NCBI RefSeq assembly: GCF_000473105.1
Contig: NZ_KI421498.1
Coordinates: forward strand, 1,488,001-1,552,000
Source: Phaeobacter inhibens DSM 16374
Lineage (GTDB): Bacteria > Pseudomonadota > Alphaproteobacteria > Rhodobacterales > Rhodobacteraceae
Direction: 5' to 3'
Length of the DNA stretch: 64,000 nt
Position numbers and translations under genes: made by a program
The notes under the pieces: generated by a model
Seen by the model: only the letters and a program-made list of their open reading frames with translations
Told to the model about the DNA's origin: nothing
The model's database searches: none
Shown: piece by piece, positions 53,245 to 62,861 of the stretch
Numbering within the stretch: the stretch's first letter is position 1
Layout of the letters: the number at the start of each line of letters is the position of its first letter

Positions 53245-54138
53245 TCATAGCCCGCCTGCATTCAACTGTCGGATTCGCCACCAGTCCTCGACGGCGTTTT
53301 CGGTCATTCTTACGGTCGGACGCGCCGCCAGGCGCATGTCCACCGCCGCCACGTCGCGCTCCAAGAGGTCACGCACTTCGCTGACGGCAATCACCCGCTC
53401 CAGCGCGGGCACAGGGTTTTCGGCCGGCAGCATGATCCGCTGGCCACGGTCCAGCACCAGATCCCAGCGCCGCTCGCCAATCCGCACCAACCCGCGCATC
53501 CGCGGTCCCAGCGGCTTGGCCACGGCAAATAGCCGCAGCGCTTCCACAATGGCATCATCGGCGCTGCGCCCGGCCACCAGCGGCAGATCCGGGTGCATAT
53601 TGCGCGCCCCCAGCTCGGCCACATGCACGCCATTGGCATCCAGCAGCGCCAGCCCTTCACGGCTGCGCCAGACAACCGCGGGCTTGCGCTCTTCCACCGT
53701 GACCTGAAGCACACCACCGGGACGGATCCGCACATCGGCCGTCTGCACCGGGTCCAGCCCGGTGATCTCATCGCGGATCTGCGTCAGATCCAGATCAAAG
53801 GAACTGATGGGCAAATCAATTGGCACCACTTCGCGGATGTCTTCGGCAACGCTGCGCCCCGCGCCATCAATGGCCATCACATTGACCATGAACTCAGGCC
53901 GCTCCTCGATCGACGCCCGCAGGTCGCTGATCATCACCTGCAACCGGTCGCGCCGCGCGTCATCCGCCATAAAGGCAGCACCGGCAACAAAGACCAGGCA
54001 GAAGGGAATACCAAACCGCACACCAAAGCGGATACCCGGCGTCAGCATCCAGCGCTGAATGCGATAGGTCAGTCGCGATGGTGCCGGATCAGGGCGCCCC
54101 TCGCGGGGGGTGCGGAAGCGATCGATCAGCGAGGACAT
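53245..54138 (-). CDS. ftsQ: Cell division protein FtsQ
   Basis: 297-residue bitopic divisome protein. A cytoplasmic N-terminus of ~38 residues is followed by one membrane helix (about residues 40-56, IPFCLVFVAGAAFMA). The periplasmic part has a POTRA-type start (VMAIDGAGRSVAEDIREVVPIDLPISSFDLDLTQIRDEITGLDPVQTADVRIRPGGVLQVTVEERKPAVVW) and an FtsQ domain. It overlaps the end of ddl by 13 bases. Confidence 0.93.
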   Translation of the reverse strand: MSSLIDRFRTPREGRPDPAPSRLTYRIQRWMLTPGIRFGVRFGIPFCLVFVAGAAFMADDARRDRLQVMISDLRASIEERPEFMVNVMAIDGAGRSVAEDIREVVPIDLPISSFDLDLTQIRDEITGLDPVQTADVRIRPGGVLQVTVEERKPAVVWRSREGLALLDANGVHVAELGARNMHPDLPLVAGRSADDAIVEALRLFAVAKPLGPRMRGLVRIGERRWDLVLDRGQRIMLPAENPVPALERVIAVSEVRDLLERDVAAVDMRLAARPTVRMTENAVEDWWRIRQLNAGGL

Positions 54139-55046
54139 GTCGCATCCTCAACCAACCAGGAACAAAGCTGCCCGAAGGTCATCCCGCTGTGTTCCGCCTG
54201 CTCGGGCGTCAGCGATGTCGGGGTCATGCCAGGCTGGGTGTTGGTCTCCAGCAGGATCAACCCTTCGGCGCCCCGCGCCTCATCCCAGCGGAAATCAGTC
54301 CGGCTGATCCCCCGGCACCCCAGCGCGTTATGGGCCTTCACCGCATAGTCAAGGCACAGCGCAAAGATCTCTTCGGGGACATCAGCAGGCAGCACATGAC
54401 GCGAGCCGCCGGGTTTGTATTTCGCGTCGTAGTCATACCAACCGTCGGTCAGGATATCGGTTACCGTCAGCGGCTTGTCACCCAGCACAGTGGTGGTCAG
54501 CTCACGCCCGGGGGCAAAGCTTTCGACCATCACCTCGTCAGGCATGTCCGCCGACAGCTGTGGCGGACCATTGGCCACCTCATTCACCAGATAAACGCCC
54601 ACGCTGGAGCCTTCGTTATTCGGCTTCACCACATAGGGCGGTGCCATCACGTGTCCGGCCATCACCTCAGCCTTGGAGTAAATCCCGCTCTCAACAACTG
54701 GCAGACCTGCGGCGCGATAGATGGATTTGGCGCGCTGCTTGTCCATCGCCAGCGCCGAGGCCAGCACGCCGGAGTGGGTGTAAGGGATGCCGAGCCATTC
54801 CAGCAGCCCCTGCACGCAGCCGTCTTCGCCCCAACGACCATGCAGCGCATTGAAGACCACGTCCGGACGATCCGCCTGCAAACGTGCAGCAAGATCCGGA
54901 CCCGCGTCCAGTTCTGTAACCTGATATCCCTCGTCCCGCAGCGCGGTGGCGCATTCACGCCCTGTGGACAAAGACACCTCGCGCTCAGCCGAGGGGCCAC
55001 CCATCAATACCGCCACTTTCGGGAGTGTCCTGCTCGACTTACTCAC
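54126..55046 (-). CDS. ddl: D-alanine-D-alanine ligase
   Basis: 306-residue ATP-grasp enzyme that makes D-Ala-D-Ala for peptidoglycan. Seen: KVAVLMGGPSAEREVSL, FNALHGRWGEDGCVQGLLE, VVKPNNEGSSVGVYLV and the C-terminal LLETNTQPGMTPTSLTPEQAEHSG. I place the start at GTG 55046 (VSKSSRTLPKVAVLMGG), preceded by GAGG, which gives the family length; the open frame to 55193 would add 49 unlike residues. ftsQ begins inside its last codons. Confidence 0.95.
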   Translation of the reverse strand: MSKSSRTLPKVAVLMGGPSAEREVSLSTGRECATALRDEGYQVTELDAGPDLAARLQADRPDVVFNALHGRWGEDGCVQGLLEWLGIPYTHSGVLASALAMDKQRAKSIYRAAGLPVVESGIYSKAEVMAGHVMAPPYVVKPNNEGSSVGVYLVNEVANGPPQLSADMPDEVMVESFAPGRELTTTVLGDKPLTVTDILTDGWYDYDAKYKPGGSRHVLPADVPEEIFALCLDYAVKAHNALGCRGISRTDFRWDEARGAEGLILLETNTQPGMTPTSLTPEQAEHSGMTFGQLCSWLVEDATCPR

Positions 55047-55209
55047 GACAAGCGCCTCAAATGTTCCGGGGCTTTTCGCCCCTTGTTGTGCGATCCCAAA
55101 TTGACCGCAAATGCTACAGGTCAAGACCTGCTTTTTGATATCGCGAGGCGTGTTCCCCGCACTGCACGGACCTTCGTGGTTCGCTATCCCCACATTAACG
55201 TCACAAACG

Positions 55210-55224
55210 TTACCGGCCCGTTAA
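55210..55224. promoter_or_regulatory. Near-CtrA site upstream of ddl
   Basis: TTAC-N7-TTAA (55210-55224), one base away from the CtrA consensus, lies ~165 bases before the ddl start in the 286 base gap after murB. A TAACGT…ACGTTA dyad sits beside it. This may be a promoter for ddl-ftsQA. Confidence 0.35.
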
Positions 55225-55332
55225 CAGTGCCTTTACCAAGATCGCGCTTTTCCAGTTCGCCCGCCGCTGCGATTCCCAAAGCGGCGCCCTGCTGATCAGG
55301 AGTAACATCCTGAAAAACATGGCCTTTATTGG

Positions 55333-56256
55333 CTATTTGGAAAGCGGATCCCCCACCCGCATGATTTCCCACTCTAGCGTTATGCCGGAATTGGCGTAAA
55401 CCTTTTTTCTGACATCTTCGCCCAATCCCTCAAGATCTGCGGCAGATGCGCCACCTGTGTTAATCAAGAAATTGGAATGCTTCTCGCTCATCTGCGCAGC
55501 CCCGCGCCGCGCACCGCGCATTCCGGCATCATCAATGACCTTCCAGGCCTTCAGATCATGGACATCATCCGCCTGCCCGGTCGACGAAAACCCTGCCGGA
55601 TTGCGAAAGGTCGACCCGGCTGACCGGTCCTTGGTGGGTTGTGTCGCATCACGCTTGGCCAGTTGTTCTTCCATCCGCGCATGCAGCGCTTCGGGATCAC
55701 CTTTGGGCCCGCGCAAAACCGCTGACACCAGCACCGCGCCCTCGGGCAGATCGCTCTGGCGATAGGCGAACTTCAGGTCATCACCACGAAGGGTGACCAC
55801 CTCGCCGCTGCGCAGCACCACGGTCGCGGATTGGAACACATCGGCCATATAGCTGCCGTAGCAACCCGCATTCATCCGCACCGCCCCCCCGATAGAGCCG
55901 GGAATGGTGCGCAGAAATGTCAGGTCGATGCCCGCGTCCGCCGCCTTGCGCGCCACATGTCCATCCAGCGCAGCAGCCCCCGCCACCACGGTATCGTCCG
56001 CAATCTCAATCGTGTTGAACCCACGCCCCAATCGGATCACCAGCGCCCGCAACCCGCCATCTCTTACGATCAGGTTGGACCCGACCCCCATGGGAAACAC
56101 AGGCACCGACGGATCCAGAGACCGCAGCATATGGCTCAGATCCTCGATATCAACAGGCTGAAACAGATAATCCGCCGGGCCACCGACCTGCAACCAGGTC
56201 AACCCGGAAAGATCACGATTGGGATGAAGCTTGCCACGCAGCCCGTCGATATTCAT
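55333..56256 (-). CDS. murB: UDP-N-acetylenolpyruvoylglucosamine reductase MurB
   Basis: 307-residue FAD enzyme that reduces UDP-GlcNAc-enolpyruvate to UDP-MurNAc with NADPH. Motifs: [48 protein letters not shown] and [19 protein letters not shown]. It is of the short type II length. The ATG at 56256 ([21 protein letters not shown]) is the family start; the extension to 56334 is basic and unlike MurB. It lies 183 bases after the DUF2484 genes. Confidence 0.96.
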   Translation of the reverse strand: MNIDGLRGKLHPNRDLSGLTWLQVGGPADYLFQPVDIEDLSHMLRSLDPSVPVFPMGVGSNLIVRDGGLRALVIRLGRGFNTIEIADDTVVAGAAALDGHVARKAADAGIDLTFLRTIPGSIGGAVRMNAGCYGSYMADVFQSATVVLRSGEVVTLRGDDLKFAYRQSDLPEGAVLVSAVLRGPKGDPEALHARMEEQLAKRDATQPTKDRSAGSTFRNPAGFSSTGQADDVHDLKAWKVIDDAGMRGARRGAAQMSEKHSNFLINTGGASAADLEGLGEDVRKKVYANSGITLEWEIMRVGDPLSK

Positions 56257-56439
56257 ATGCCCTGCCCTTGCCTGTCGCACCGATGCACACCGGCGCCATT
56301 TTGGCCACCCGGACGTGAAAAGAGACTCACGCACCCTGGATCAGACCTGCGTTTACTCCGGTTTTGGTCGGGCACACAATGGCCCAACCCGGTGCCGGGT
56401 GCCAAAGGAAGATCACGAGACAGAAAGAATCGGCAGGGT

Positions 56440-56691
56440 TCAGCCGCGGCTTAGCCGACGGCGCAACCAGCGGCCCAGATAGATCACCGGCCAGCGCAGC
56501 ATCGACATGCCGGCAAACAGCACACCCAACCCCCACCACGGCCCGTTTTCATACGTCACATACCCCACAAGCGGAATACCTGCCGCGATCAGCAGATAGG
56601 CGCGCGACCAATGGTTGTCGCGACTGGGCACCATCGCCAGCACATTGGCAGCCACCACCCAGAGACAGGCAAGGATCAGCGACAGCGTCAT
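56440..56691 (-). CDS. DUF2484-like small membrane protein, second copy
   Basis: 83-residue protein with about three short hydrophobic helices (LSLILACLWVVAANVLAMV, YLLIAAGIPLVGYVTY, GLGVLFAGMSMLRWPVIYLG) and a basic tail (RWLRRRLSRG). It resembles its upstream neighbour in length, order of helices and motifs (LACLWVVAANVLA against LAAIIWVFVATGVAA; MSMLRWP against VSMFRRP), so the two look like a tandem duplication. Start and stop overlap by 4 bases (ATGA). Function unknown; its position inside the mur genes suggests a cell-envelope role. Confidence 0.75.
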   Translation of the reverse strand: MTLSLILACLWVVAANVLAMVPSRDNHWSRAYLLIAAGIPLVGYVTYENGPWWGLGVLFAGMSMLRWPVIYLGRWLRRRLSRG

Positions 56692-56942
56692 TCCTCCACC
56701 TCAGGCGCCGGTGCGCGGCGCAGTCGCGACAGCACATGCAACAATGGACGGCGGAACATCGACACCAGTGCGAATGTTCCAAAAGCGGCGGCAAACCAGC
56801 CGTGATCCCGTCCCAGAAGATAAATCAGCACCGGGGCGGCAGCCAGCAGCGCAATCCCCGGCCCACGCTGCCAGCGCAGCGGCAATGCGGCAACGCCAGT
56901 GGCCACGAACACCCAGATGATTGCGGCAAGTAGGCTCAACAT
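56688..56942 (-). CDS. DUF2484 family small membrane protein, first copy
   Basis: 84-residue membrane protein of the DUF2484 family, known to me from Rhodobacteraceae mur clusters. Hydrophobic helices: LSLLAAIIWVFVATGVAAL, IALLAAAPVLIYLLG and WFAAAFGTFALVSMF, then a basic and acidic tail (RRPLLHVLSRLRRAPAPEVEE). It lies 58 bases after murC on the same strand and is coupled (ATGA) to a second, related gene. No biochemical function is known. Confidence 0.8.
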   Translation of the reverse strand: MLSLLAAIIWVFVATGVAALPLRWQRGPGIALLAAAPVLIYLLGRDHGWFAAAFGTFALVSMFRRPLLHVLSRLRRAPAPEVEE

Positions 56943-57000
56943 GGTGCGACCTCAGCCAACGGGCCAACCGCCCGCGGATATGAGATCACGCCTGTCACCC

Positions 57001-58398
57001 TCAGCCCCGCAACCGGTCGGGCAGACCATTGGCCCAGGCGCTGATGGTACCGGCGCCAAGGCAGACCACCATATCGCCGGGCCGCGCCTGTTCGCGCACC
57101 AGTCGCTCCAGATCCGATTCGTCCAGCAGCGCGCGGGCGTGGCGGTGGCCATGGCGGATCAGACCGGCCACCAGATCGTCGCGCCCCGCGCCCTCGATCG
57201 GGTCTTCACCAGCGGCAAAAACCTCGGCGATGGCGACGACATCGGCCTCGTTGAAACAGGCACAGAAATCTTCAAACAGGCTGGACAAGCGCGAATAGCG
57301 GTGCGGCTGATGCACGGCAATGACGCGGCCGTCGCAGGCCTGACGCGCGGCCTTCAAGACAGCGGTGATTTCAACCGGGTGGTGGCCGTAGTCATCGATG
57401 ATGGTCACACCATCCACTTCCCCCACCTTGGTGAAGCGGCGGTTGACGCCGCCAAAGGCCGCCAGCGCCTCGCGGATCTCACTGCTTTTCATGCCCAGAT
57501 GGCGCGCCACAGCCACTGCCGACAGCGCGTTGGAGACATTGTGATCCCCCGGCATCGGCAGGGTGCAGCCCTCGATCACGCGATCCTCGGCCTGTAGATG
57601 AATATCAAAATGGGCCACGCCCGCCTTGTAGGTCAGGTTGGTCGCCCGCACATCCGCCTGCGCATTAAACCCATAGGTCACGACCCGGCGGTCGGTGATC
57701 CGGCCGACCAGCGCCTGAACCTCGGGATGATCGGTGCAGCAGACCGCGACCCCATAAAACGGGATGTTGGAGACAAAGTCATAAAACCCGTCCCGCAGCG
57801 TATCGAAATCGCCCCAATGCTCCATATGCTCAGGGTCGATATTGGTCACAACGGCGATGGTCGCAGGCAGACGATTGAATGTCCCGTCGCTCTCGTCGGC
57901 CTCAACCACCATCCATTCGCCCTGCCCCATCCGCGCGTTGGACCCATAGGCGTGGATGATACCGCCATTCACGATGGTCGGATCGAAATGCCCCGCCACC
58001 ATCAGCTCGGCCATCATGGTGGTGGTGGTCGTCTTGCCATGGGTGCCCGCAATGGCGATATTGGATTTGAGCCGCATCAGCTCGGCCAGCATTTCGGCCC
58101 GGCGCACCACCGGTAGACCGCGCAGGCGGGCCTCGTCCAGTTCGGGATTGCCCGGTTTGATCGCCGAGGAAATGACCACAACCGCCGCGTCTTCCAGATT
58201 TTCTGCCGCCTGCCCGACAAAGATCCGCGCGCCCAGCTCTTCCAGCCGGTTGGTGATCTTTGATGCCTTCAGATCCGAGCCCTGCACAACATAGCCGAGA
58301 TTGAGCAGCACTTCAGCGATACCGGACATGCCGATGCCGCCGATCCCAACAAAATGGATCGGGCCCACATCACCGGGGAGTTTGGTCGCAGGGTTCAT
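57001..58398 (-). CDS. murC: UDP-N-acetylmuramate-L-alanine ligase MurC
   Basis: 465-residue Mur ligase that adds L-Ala to UDP-MurNAc. N-terminal Rossmann motif [21 protein letters not shown] loop [13 protein letters not shown] (near residue 117), and the C-terminal [34 protein letters not shown] and HQPHRYSRL. The ATG overlaps the murG stop by 4 bases (ATGA), so they are translated together. Confidence 0.97.
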   Translation of the reverse strand: MNPATKLPGDVGPIHFVGIGGIGMSGIAEVLLNLGYVVQGSDLKASKITNRLEELGARIFVGQAAENLEDAAVVVISSAIKPGNPELDEARLRGLPVVRRAEMLAELMRLKSNIAIAGTHGKTTTTTMMAELMVAGHFDPTIVNGGIIHAYGSNARMGQGEWMVVEADESDGTFNRLPATIAVVTNIDPEHMEHWGDFDTLRDGFYDFVSNIPFYGVAVCCTDHPEVQALVGRITDRRVVTYGFNAQADVRATNLTYKAGVAHFDIHLQAEDRVIEGCTLPMPGDHNVSNALSAVAVARHLGMKSSEIREALAAFGGVNRRFTKVGEVDGVTIIDDYGHHPVEITAVLKAARQACDGRVIAVHQPHRYSRLSSLFEDFCACFNEADVVAIAEVFAAGEDPIEGAGRDDLVAGLIRHGHRHARALLDESDLERLVREQARPGDMVVCLGAGTISAWANGLPDRLRG

Positions 58399-59492
58399 GT
58401 CATTCCTTCCTCGGACAGCTGTTCAACAAGCCCCACCAGCCGCTCGGTCGCATCGGGAATACCCACTTGCAAGGCGGCCCGTGCCATCTGGCTGGCACCA
58501 TCGGGATTGCTGAGAACCGCGCTCATTTGCTCTGTCAGGGCGGAAACGTCAAGGGCGCTCTCCGGGATCAGGATCGCCGCCCCGGCATCGACCAGCCCAC
58601 GGGCATTGGCGCTCTGGTGATCTCCGGCCGCCGCAGCAAAGGGGATCAGGATCGACGGGCGGCCAATCACGGCGATATCCGCGACCGACGACGCACCGGA
58701 GCGTGAAATCACCAGCTGCGCCTCCGACATCCGCGCGGGCACATCCGCGAAGAAGGGCTGAACATCCGCCGAAATACCATGTTCGGCATAGAACTGCGTG
58801 ACCCGCGCAGCATCTTCATCGCGGGCCTGATGCGAGACCCGCAACCGGCTGCGCAGCGCCTCAGGCAGCGCCGCAATCGCCCCCGGCACCACATCCGACA
58901 GGATCCGCGCGCCTTGGCTGCCGCCCATCACCAGCACCGACATCGGGTAGTCACCGGGCGGAATGTAACCGGCGCCTGCCCGTTCAAGAACTGCCGCGCG
59001 CACCGGGTTGCCGACATGGACGCCATCAACCCCTTCCGGCAGAGCGGTGGGCCAGACGCCACAGGCCACCCCAGCCACACGGGTGGCAAACAGCTGATTG
59101 ACCCGGCCCAGCACGCCGTTCTGTTCGTGGATCATACGCGGCAGCTTCAGCAGGGTCGCAGCCCCCAGCGCCGGAATCGAGGGGTAGCCGCCAAAGCCCA
59201 CCACCACATCGGGCCGGTCGCGGCGCATCTGCAGCGCCATTCTTGTGACCCCCGCCGCGATCTTCGGCGCCACCATCGCCTTGGCCAGCACCCCACCACG
59301 GGCGAATGTGGCCGAAGAGACTTCGGTGATTTCTGTGGTATGGGGATAGCCGCCAGTGTAGCGCGCACCGCGCGCATCGGTGGACAACTTCACCCGCCAG
59401 CCACGTCTCAGCATCGCTTCGGCCAGGGCTTGCGCGGGGAACATATGCCCCCCGGTGCCGCCTGCCGCCATCAAGAGCAATTTCTGCGCCAT
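58395..59492 (-). CDS. murG: Lipid II synthase glycosyltransferase MurG
   Basis: 365-residue GT28 glycosyltransferase acting at the inner face of the membrane. It transfers GlcNAc to lipid I to give lipid II. Motifs: [51 protein letters not shown] and [36 protein letters not shown]. 19 bases after ftsW and 4 bases overlapping murC. Confidence 0.97.
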   Translation of the reverse strand: MAQKLLLMAAGGTGGHMFPAQALAEAMLRRGWRVKLSTDARGARYTGGYPHTTEITEVSSATFARGGVLAKAMVAPKIAAGVTRMALQMRRDRPDVVVGFGGYPSIPALGAATLLKLPRMIHEQNGVLGRVNQLFATRVAGVACGVWPTALPEGVDGVHVGNPVRAAVLERAGAGYIPPGDYPMSVLVMGGSQGARILSDVVPGAIAALPEALRSRLRVSHQARDEDAARVTQFYAEHGISADVQPFFADVPARMSEAQLVISRSGASSVADIAVIGRPSILIPFAAAAGDHQSANARGLVDAGAAILIPESALDVSALTEQMSAVLSNPDGASQMARAALQVGIPDATERLVGLVEQLSEEGMT

Positions 59493-59511
59493 CGTAATTC
59501 AGATCTTTCTT

Positions 59512-60723
59512 CTATCCGCGCCCGTAGCCGCGCGCAGGCCCGTTCTGATGTCCGTGACCCCGTCCGTGCCCACGCAGGAAATCCGCAATCTCGCCCTGCG
59601 GACGCGAGCGCGAAAACGCCAGCAGCATACCAACCGCAATACCGCCTGCAATCAGCGAGGAGCCGCCGTAGCTGACAAATGGCAATGTCATCCCCTTGGC
59701 CGGCAAGAGCCGCACCGCAACGCCCATGTTGATCATCGCCTGCACTCCGAAGGTACAAACCAGACCCGTGCCCGCAAGGCGGATGAACGTGTCGCGTTCC
59801 CGCATCAGGCGGAACAGGGTCCGTGCCACCACGGCAGTGTAGAGCAGGATCAGGATCACCACGAGGACCAGACCGTATTCCTCGGCCGCAACCGCAATGA
59901 TGAAATCGGTATGGGCATCCGGCAGCGACCATTTCACTTCGCCCTCGCCAACACCAACCCCAAACAGACCGCCCTCGCGGATGGCGTTGGTGGCATAGCC
60001 CATCTGGGTGGTCGGGTCGATTTCAGGGTTCAGGAAGCCATCGATGCGACGGGCAAAATGCTCGGAGCTGGAATAGGCGACAACCCCACCCATCACGACC
60101 ACCGCCGCCATGATGACCAACAGCAGCATCGGCGCACCAGCCACGAAATACATCACGCCCCAGCCAAACAGCACCAGACAGGCCTGACCAAAGTCAGGCT
60201 GCATCACCAGCATCAGCACCACTGTCAGACACAGACCAAAGGACATCAGCGTGCCCGGCGGGCCGTTGATCTGCTGGCTCGCTGCAATCATCCAGGCCGC
60301 CACTACGATAAATCCGGGCTTCAGAAACTCCGACGGCTGAAGCGAGGCAAAGCCAAGACTGTACCAGCGCGTCGCGCCCTTGCCGAAATCAGTGCCAAAC
60401 ACCGGCAGCAGTGCCAGCGCCACAAAGGCGCAGATAAACCCGATGACCGCCAGCCGTCGCACCAGTGTTGGCGACATCATCGAGGTGATCACCATCGCCA
60501 CCAGCGCGGTGATACCGAACACCGCCTGCCGCTCAACATAGTGGAAATTATCAAATCCGTTGCGCTCTGCCAGCGGGACTGAGGCCGCGAGCCCCAGCAA
60601 AAGTCCAATGACAAACAGCATCAGAACACAGGACATTGTCCATTTGTCCAGCGTCCGCCACCATTTGGGTAGAATCGGCTCGCCCGCCTGTACGGGGAGC
60701 GCGCCATAGACCATTTCAGTCAT
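59512..60723 (-). CDS. ftsW: Peptidoglycan glycosyltransferase FtsW
   Basis: 403-residue SEDS polymerase of the division septum with about ten membrane helices. Family motifs: FGKGATRWYSLGFASLQPSEFLKPGFIV, QPDFGQACLV, PDAHTDFIIAVAAEEYGLV and GMTLPFVSYGGSSLIAGGIAVG. The C-terminus is Gly/His/Arg-rich (GHGRGHGHQNGPARGYGRG). The ATG at 60723 (MTEMVYGALPVQAGEPILPKWWRTLDKWT) is preferred over an open extension to 60780. Directly upstream the strand of transcription changes: a rightward flavoprotein gene starts 132 bases away, so ftsW needs a promoter in that gap. Confidence 0.96.
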   Translation of the reverse strand: MTEMVYGALPVQAGEPILPKWWRTLDKWTMSCVLMLFVIGLLLGLAASVPLAERNGFDNFHYVERQAVFGITALVAMVITSMMSPTLVRRLAVIGFICAFVALALLPVFGTDFGKGATRWYSLGFASLQPSEFLKPGFIVVAAWMIAASQQINGPPGTLMSFGLCLTVVLMLVMQPDFGQACLVLFGWGVMYFVAGAPMLLLVIMAAVVVMGGVVAYSSSEHFARRIDGFLNPEIDPTTQMGYATNAIREGGLFGVGVGEGEVKWSLPDAHTDFIIAVAAEEYGLVLVVILILLYTAVVARTLFRLMRERDTFIRLAGTGLVCTFGVQAMINMGVAVRLLPAKGMTLPFVSYGGSSLIAGGIAVGMLLAFSRSRPQGEIADFLRGHGRGHGHQNGPARGYGRG

Positions 60724-60855
60724 GGGTAAACCGCCACTATCTGCCTCGTGATCCGTCCCGTTTTCGGGATCGTTGGGCAAACAGTACCCGGAAAGTTTTC
60801 ATCAGGCCACCCTCTTCCTCTTGCCTTTGGCAGTTATCCGCGCCTATGGCCGGGC

Positions 60856-62037
60856 ATGGCTTATGAAACCCTGATCCTTGGCGCTGGCGCAGCTGGCATG
60901 ATGTGTGCAACGCGCTCCGGCCCCGGCACGCTGGTGATTGATCACGCCAAGGCGCCGGGTGAAAAAATCCGCATTTCCGGCGGCGGGCGTTGCAATTTCA
61001 CCAATATGTACGCGAGCCCCGAAAACTACCTGTCGCAGAACCCGCATTTCTGCAAATCAGCCATGGCCCGCTACACCCAGTGGGATTTCATTGAGCTGGT
61101 GGACCGTCACGGCATTGCCTGGCACGAAAAGACCCTCGGCCAGCTGTTCTGCGATGGCTCGGCCAAGCAGATTGTCGCGATGCTGGTAGAGGAAATGAAG
61201 ACAGCAGGCGCCGATCTGTGGCTGCAGACCAGCGTGACCTCCGTGACGCACACCGCTGATGGGTTCCGCGTCGAAGTGGAGCGTGAAGGCCAGCCGCAGG
61301 TGCTGACCGCCCGCAATCTGGTGATTGCCACGGGCGGCAAGTCGATCCCGAAGATGGGGGCCACCGGCCTCGCCTACGATCTGGCGCGCCAGTTTGACCT
61401 GCCACTGACGGACACCCGCCCCGGTCTGGTGCCTTTCACCTTCTCCGAAGACCGCTTCAAACCGCTGGCAGGCGTCGCCCTGCCCGCGCGGCTCTCCAAT
61501 GAGCGCACCAGCTTTGACGAGGCGCTGTTGTTCACGCATCGCGGCCTGTCTGGCCCGTCGGTGTTGCAACTGTCTTCCTACTGGCGCGAGGGCGAGCAGA
61601 TCAGTGTCAATCTGATCCCTGAAACGCCTGTGTTTGACCTGTTGCGCAGCCAACGTCAGGAGGCCGGACGCAAGGCCCTGACCACCGAACTGGCGCGCCA
61701 CCTGCCCGGTCGGCTGGTGGATTTTCTGGCGCCCGAGTTCGACCTCAAAGGGCGGCTGGCAGACCAATCCGACGCCGCCCTGCGCGATCTTTGTGACCAA
61801 CTGGAAAACTGGCGCCTCACTCCCTCCGGCAGCGAAGGCTACCGCACCGCCGAGGTCACATTGGGCGGTATCGACACCGATGCGCTCTCCTCCAAAACCA
61901 TGGAAACCAAAACCATTCCCGGCCTCTATGCCATTGGCGAGGCGGTGGATGTCACGGGGTGGCTCGGCGGGTACAACTTCCAATGGGCCTGGGCCTCAGG
62001 CGTGGCCGCCGGCAGCGCAATCGCGGCGCGCCGCTAG
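60856..62037 (+). CDS. HI0933/YhiN family flavoprotein
   Basis: 393-residue FAD-dependent protein. The dinucleotide-binding motif ETLILGAGAAGMMCA is at the N-terminus, and the family-specific GEKIRISGGGRCNFTNMYASPENYLSQNP follows. A second part has LVIATGGKSIPKMGATG, and the C-terminal GLYAIGEAVDVTGWLGGYNFQWAWASG closes the FAD site. The physiological reaction of this family is not known. It is rightward, divergent from ftsW, and is the first of three genes that separate ftsW from murD. Confidence 0.9.
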   Translation: MAYETLILGAGAAGMMCATRSGPGTLVIDHAKAPGEKIRISGGGRCNFTNMYASPENYLSQNPHFCKSAMARYTQWDFIELVDRHGIAWHEKTLGQLFCDGSAKQIVAMLVEEMKTAGADLWLQTSVTSVTHTADGFRVEVEREGQPQVLTARNLVIATGGKSIPKMGATGLAYDLARQFDLPLTDTRPGLVPFTFSEDRFKPLAGVALPARLSNERTSFDEALLFTHRGLSGPSVLQLSSYWREGEQISVNLIPETPVFDLLRSQRQEAGRKALTTELARHLPGRLVDFLAPEFDLKGRLADQSDAALRDLCDQLENWRLTPSGSEGYRTAEVTLGGIDTDALSSKTMETKTIPGLYAIGEAVDVTGWLGGYNFQWAWASGVAAGSAIAARR

Positions 62038-62056
62038 CCTTAGCGCGGCCTACGGC

Positions 62057-62099
62057 TTGACATTTGCGCCTGCGCACCCATTTAGTTATCATGATAACT
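62057..62099 (+). promoter_or_regulatory. Promoter and palindromic operator of the ABM-MarR operon
   Basis: TTGACA (62057-62062) is a consensus -35 box. About 17-18 bases later ATTTAG/TTTAGT can serve as -10. The perfect 16 bp palindrome AGTTATCATGATAACT (62084-62099) overlaps or directly follows the -10. A MarR gene is second in the operon, which suggests autorepression by the MarR protein at this site. Confidence 0.8.
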
Positions 62100-62116
62100 C
62101 ATTAAGGAGCTTTTTC

Positions 62117-62410
62117 ATGACAACGCAATTTCAGCTGATCGCCAAAATCACCCCGAAGCCTGAGCATATGCAGGACGTCCGTGACAGCCTGACCAGCATC
62201 CTGGCCCCCACCCGCGCCGAACCTGGCTGCCTGAAATTCAACCTGCTTGAGGGCCGCAGCGGCGATTGTTTTTATCTGGATGAGGAATGGACCAGCGACG
62301 ACGCCCTCGCTACCCACTACGAGATGGATTACATCAAACCGATCTTTGCCAAATATGAAAACTGGCTGGCCACACCAGCGGAAATCCACAAGATGACCGC
62401 GCTGGCCTGA
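62117..62410 (+). CDS. Antibiotic biosynthesis monooxygenase (ABM) domain protein
   Basis: 97-residue single-domain protein of the ABM/YgiN quinol-monooxygenase type: FQLIAKITPKPEHMQDVRDSLTSILAPTRAEPGCLKFNLLEG followed by DEEWTSDDALATHYEMDYIKPIFAK. Such dimers act on quinols or are simple small-molecule enzymes without cofactor. AAGGAG precedes the ATG. The MarR regulator follows by 4 bases, with a clear operator upstream, so its expression is probably induced by a small aromatic or quinone-like compound (inference). Confidence 0.9.
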   Translation: MTTQFQLIAKITPKPEHMQDVRDSLTSILAPTRAEPGCLKFNLLEGRSGDCFYLDEEWTSDDALATHYEMDYIKPIFAKYENWLATPAEIHKMTALA

Positions 62411-62414
62411 CCGC

Positions 62415-62858
62415 TTGTTCTTCCTCAAGGACCTGCCCTCCCGTCAGATGGTCGAACGCTACGTAGAGGCCTATGGCAGTGACCCGGCGCTTATCAGCGA
62501 TGCGCTGCTGATGATGCGCCGGGCCAGCCTGCTGATCCGCAAGCTGGAGACCTATTTCGCGGGTCACGGGCTGTCGCAGCTGCGGTTTCTTGTGCTGATC
62601 GTGATCGACCGCGAACCGGATCGCCAATGGCTCAGCCCGAATGAGATCGCGCAGCGGATTGATGTCTCGAAACCGGTGATGACCCGCACGCTCCACGCCT
62701 TGCAGGCAGACGGGCTGGTCCGCATCACCGCGAGCGAGACCGATGGCCGCTCAAAAGAGGTGACACTGACGCCCGACGGCCATACGCGATTGCAGGCCAC
62801 CCTGCCCGAATACTACCAGATCCTGTCAAAGGAGATGGCGCAATCCCCGCCCGGGTAG
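62415..62858 (+). CDS. MarR family transcriptional regulator
   Basis: 147-residue winged-helix regulator. The core is in WLSPNEIAQRIDVSKPVMTRTLHALQADGLVRITASETDGRSKEVTLTPDG (residues ~75-125). The start at TTG 62415 (MFFLKDLPSRQMVERYVEAYG) is 4 bases after the ABM stop; ATG 62448 is an alternative. It ends 3 bases before the convergent murD. The palindrome upstream of the ABM gene is its likely operator. Confidence 0.87.
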   Translation: MFFLKDLPSRQMVERYVEAYGSDPALISDALLMMRRASLLIRKLETYFAGHGLSQLRFLVLIVIDREPDRQWLSPNEIAQRIDVSKPVMTRTLHALQADGLVRITASETDGRSKEVTLTPDGHTRLQATLPEYYQILSKEMAQSPPG

Positions 62859-62861
62859 ATA

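Noticed and set aside
55184-55372. 62 codon minus-strand ORF between murB and ddl that reads rather protein-like
   Set aside because: It starts inside murB on a non-ATG codon without a Shine-Dalgarno and spans the probable ddl promoter region; no family recognised.
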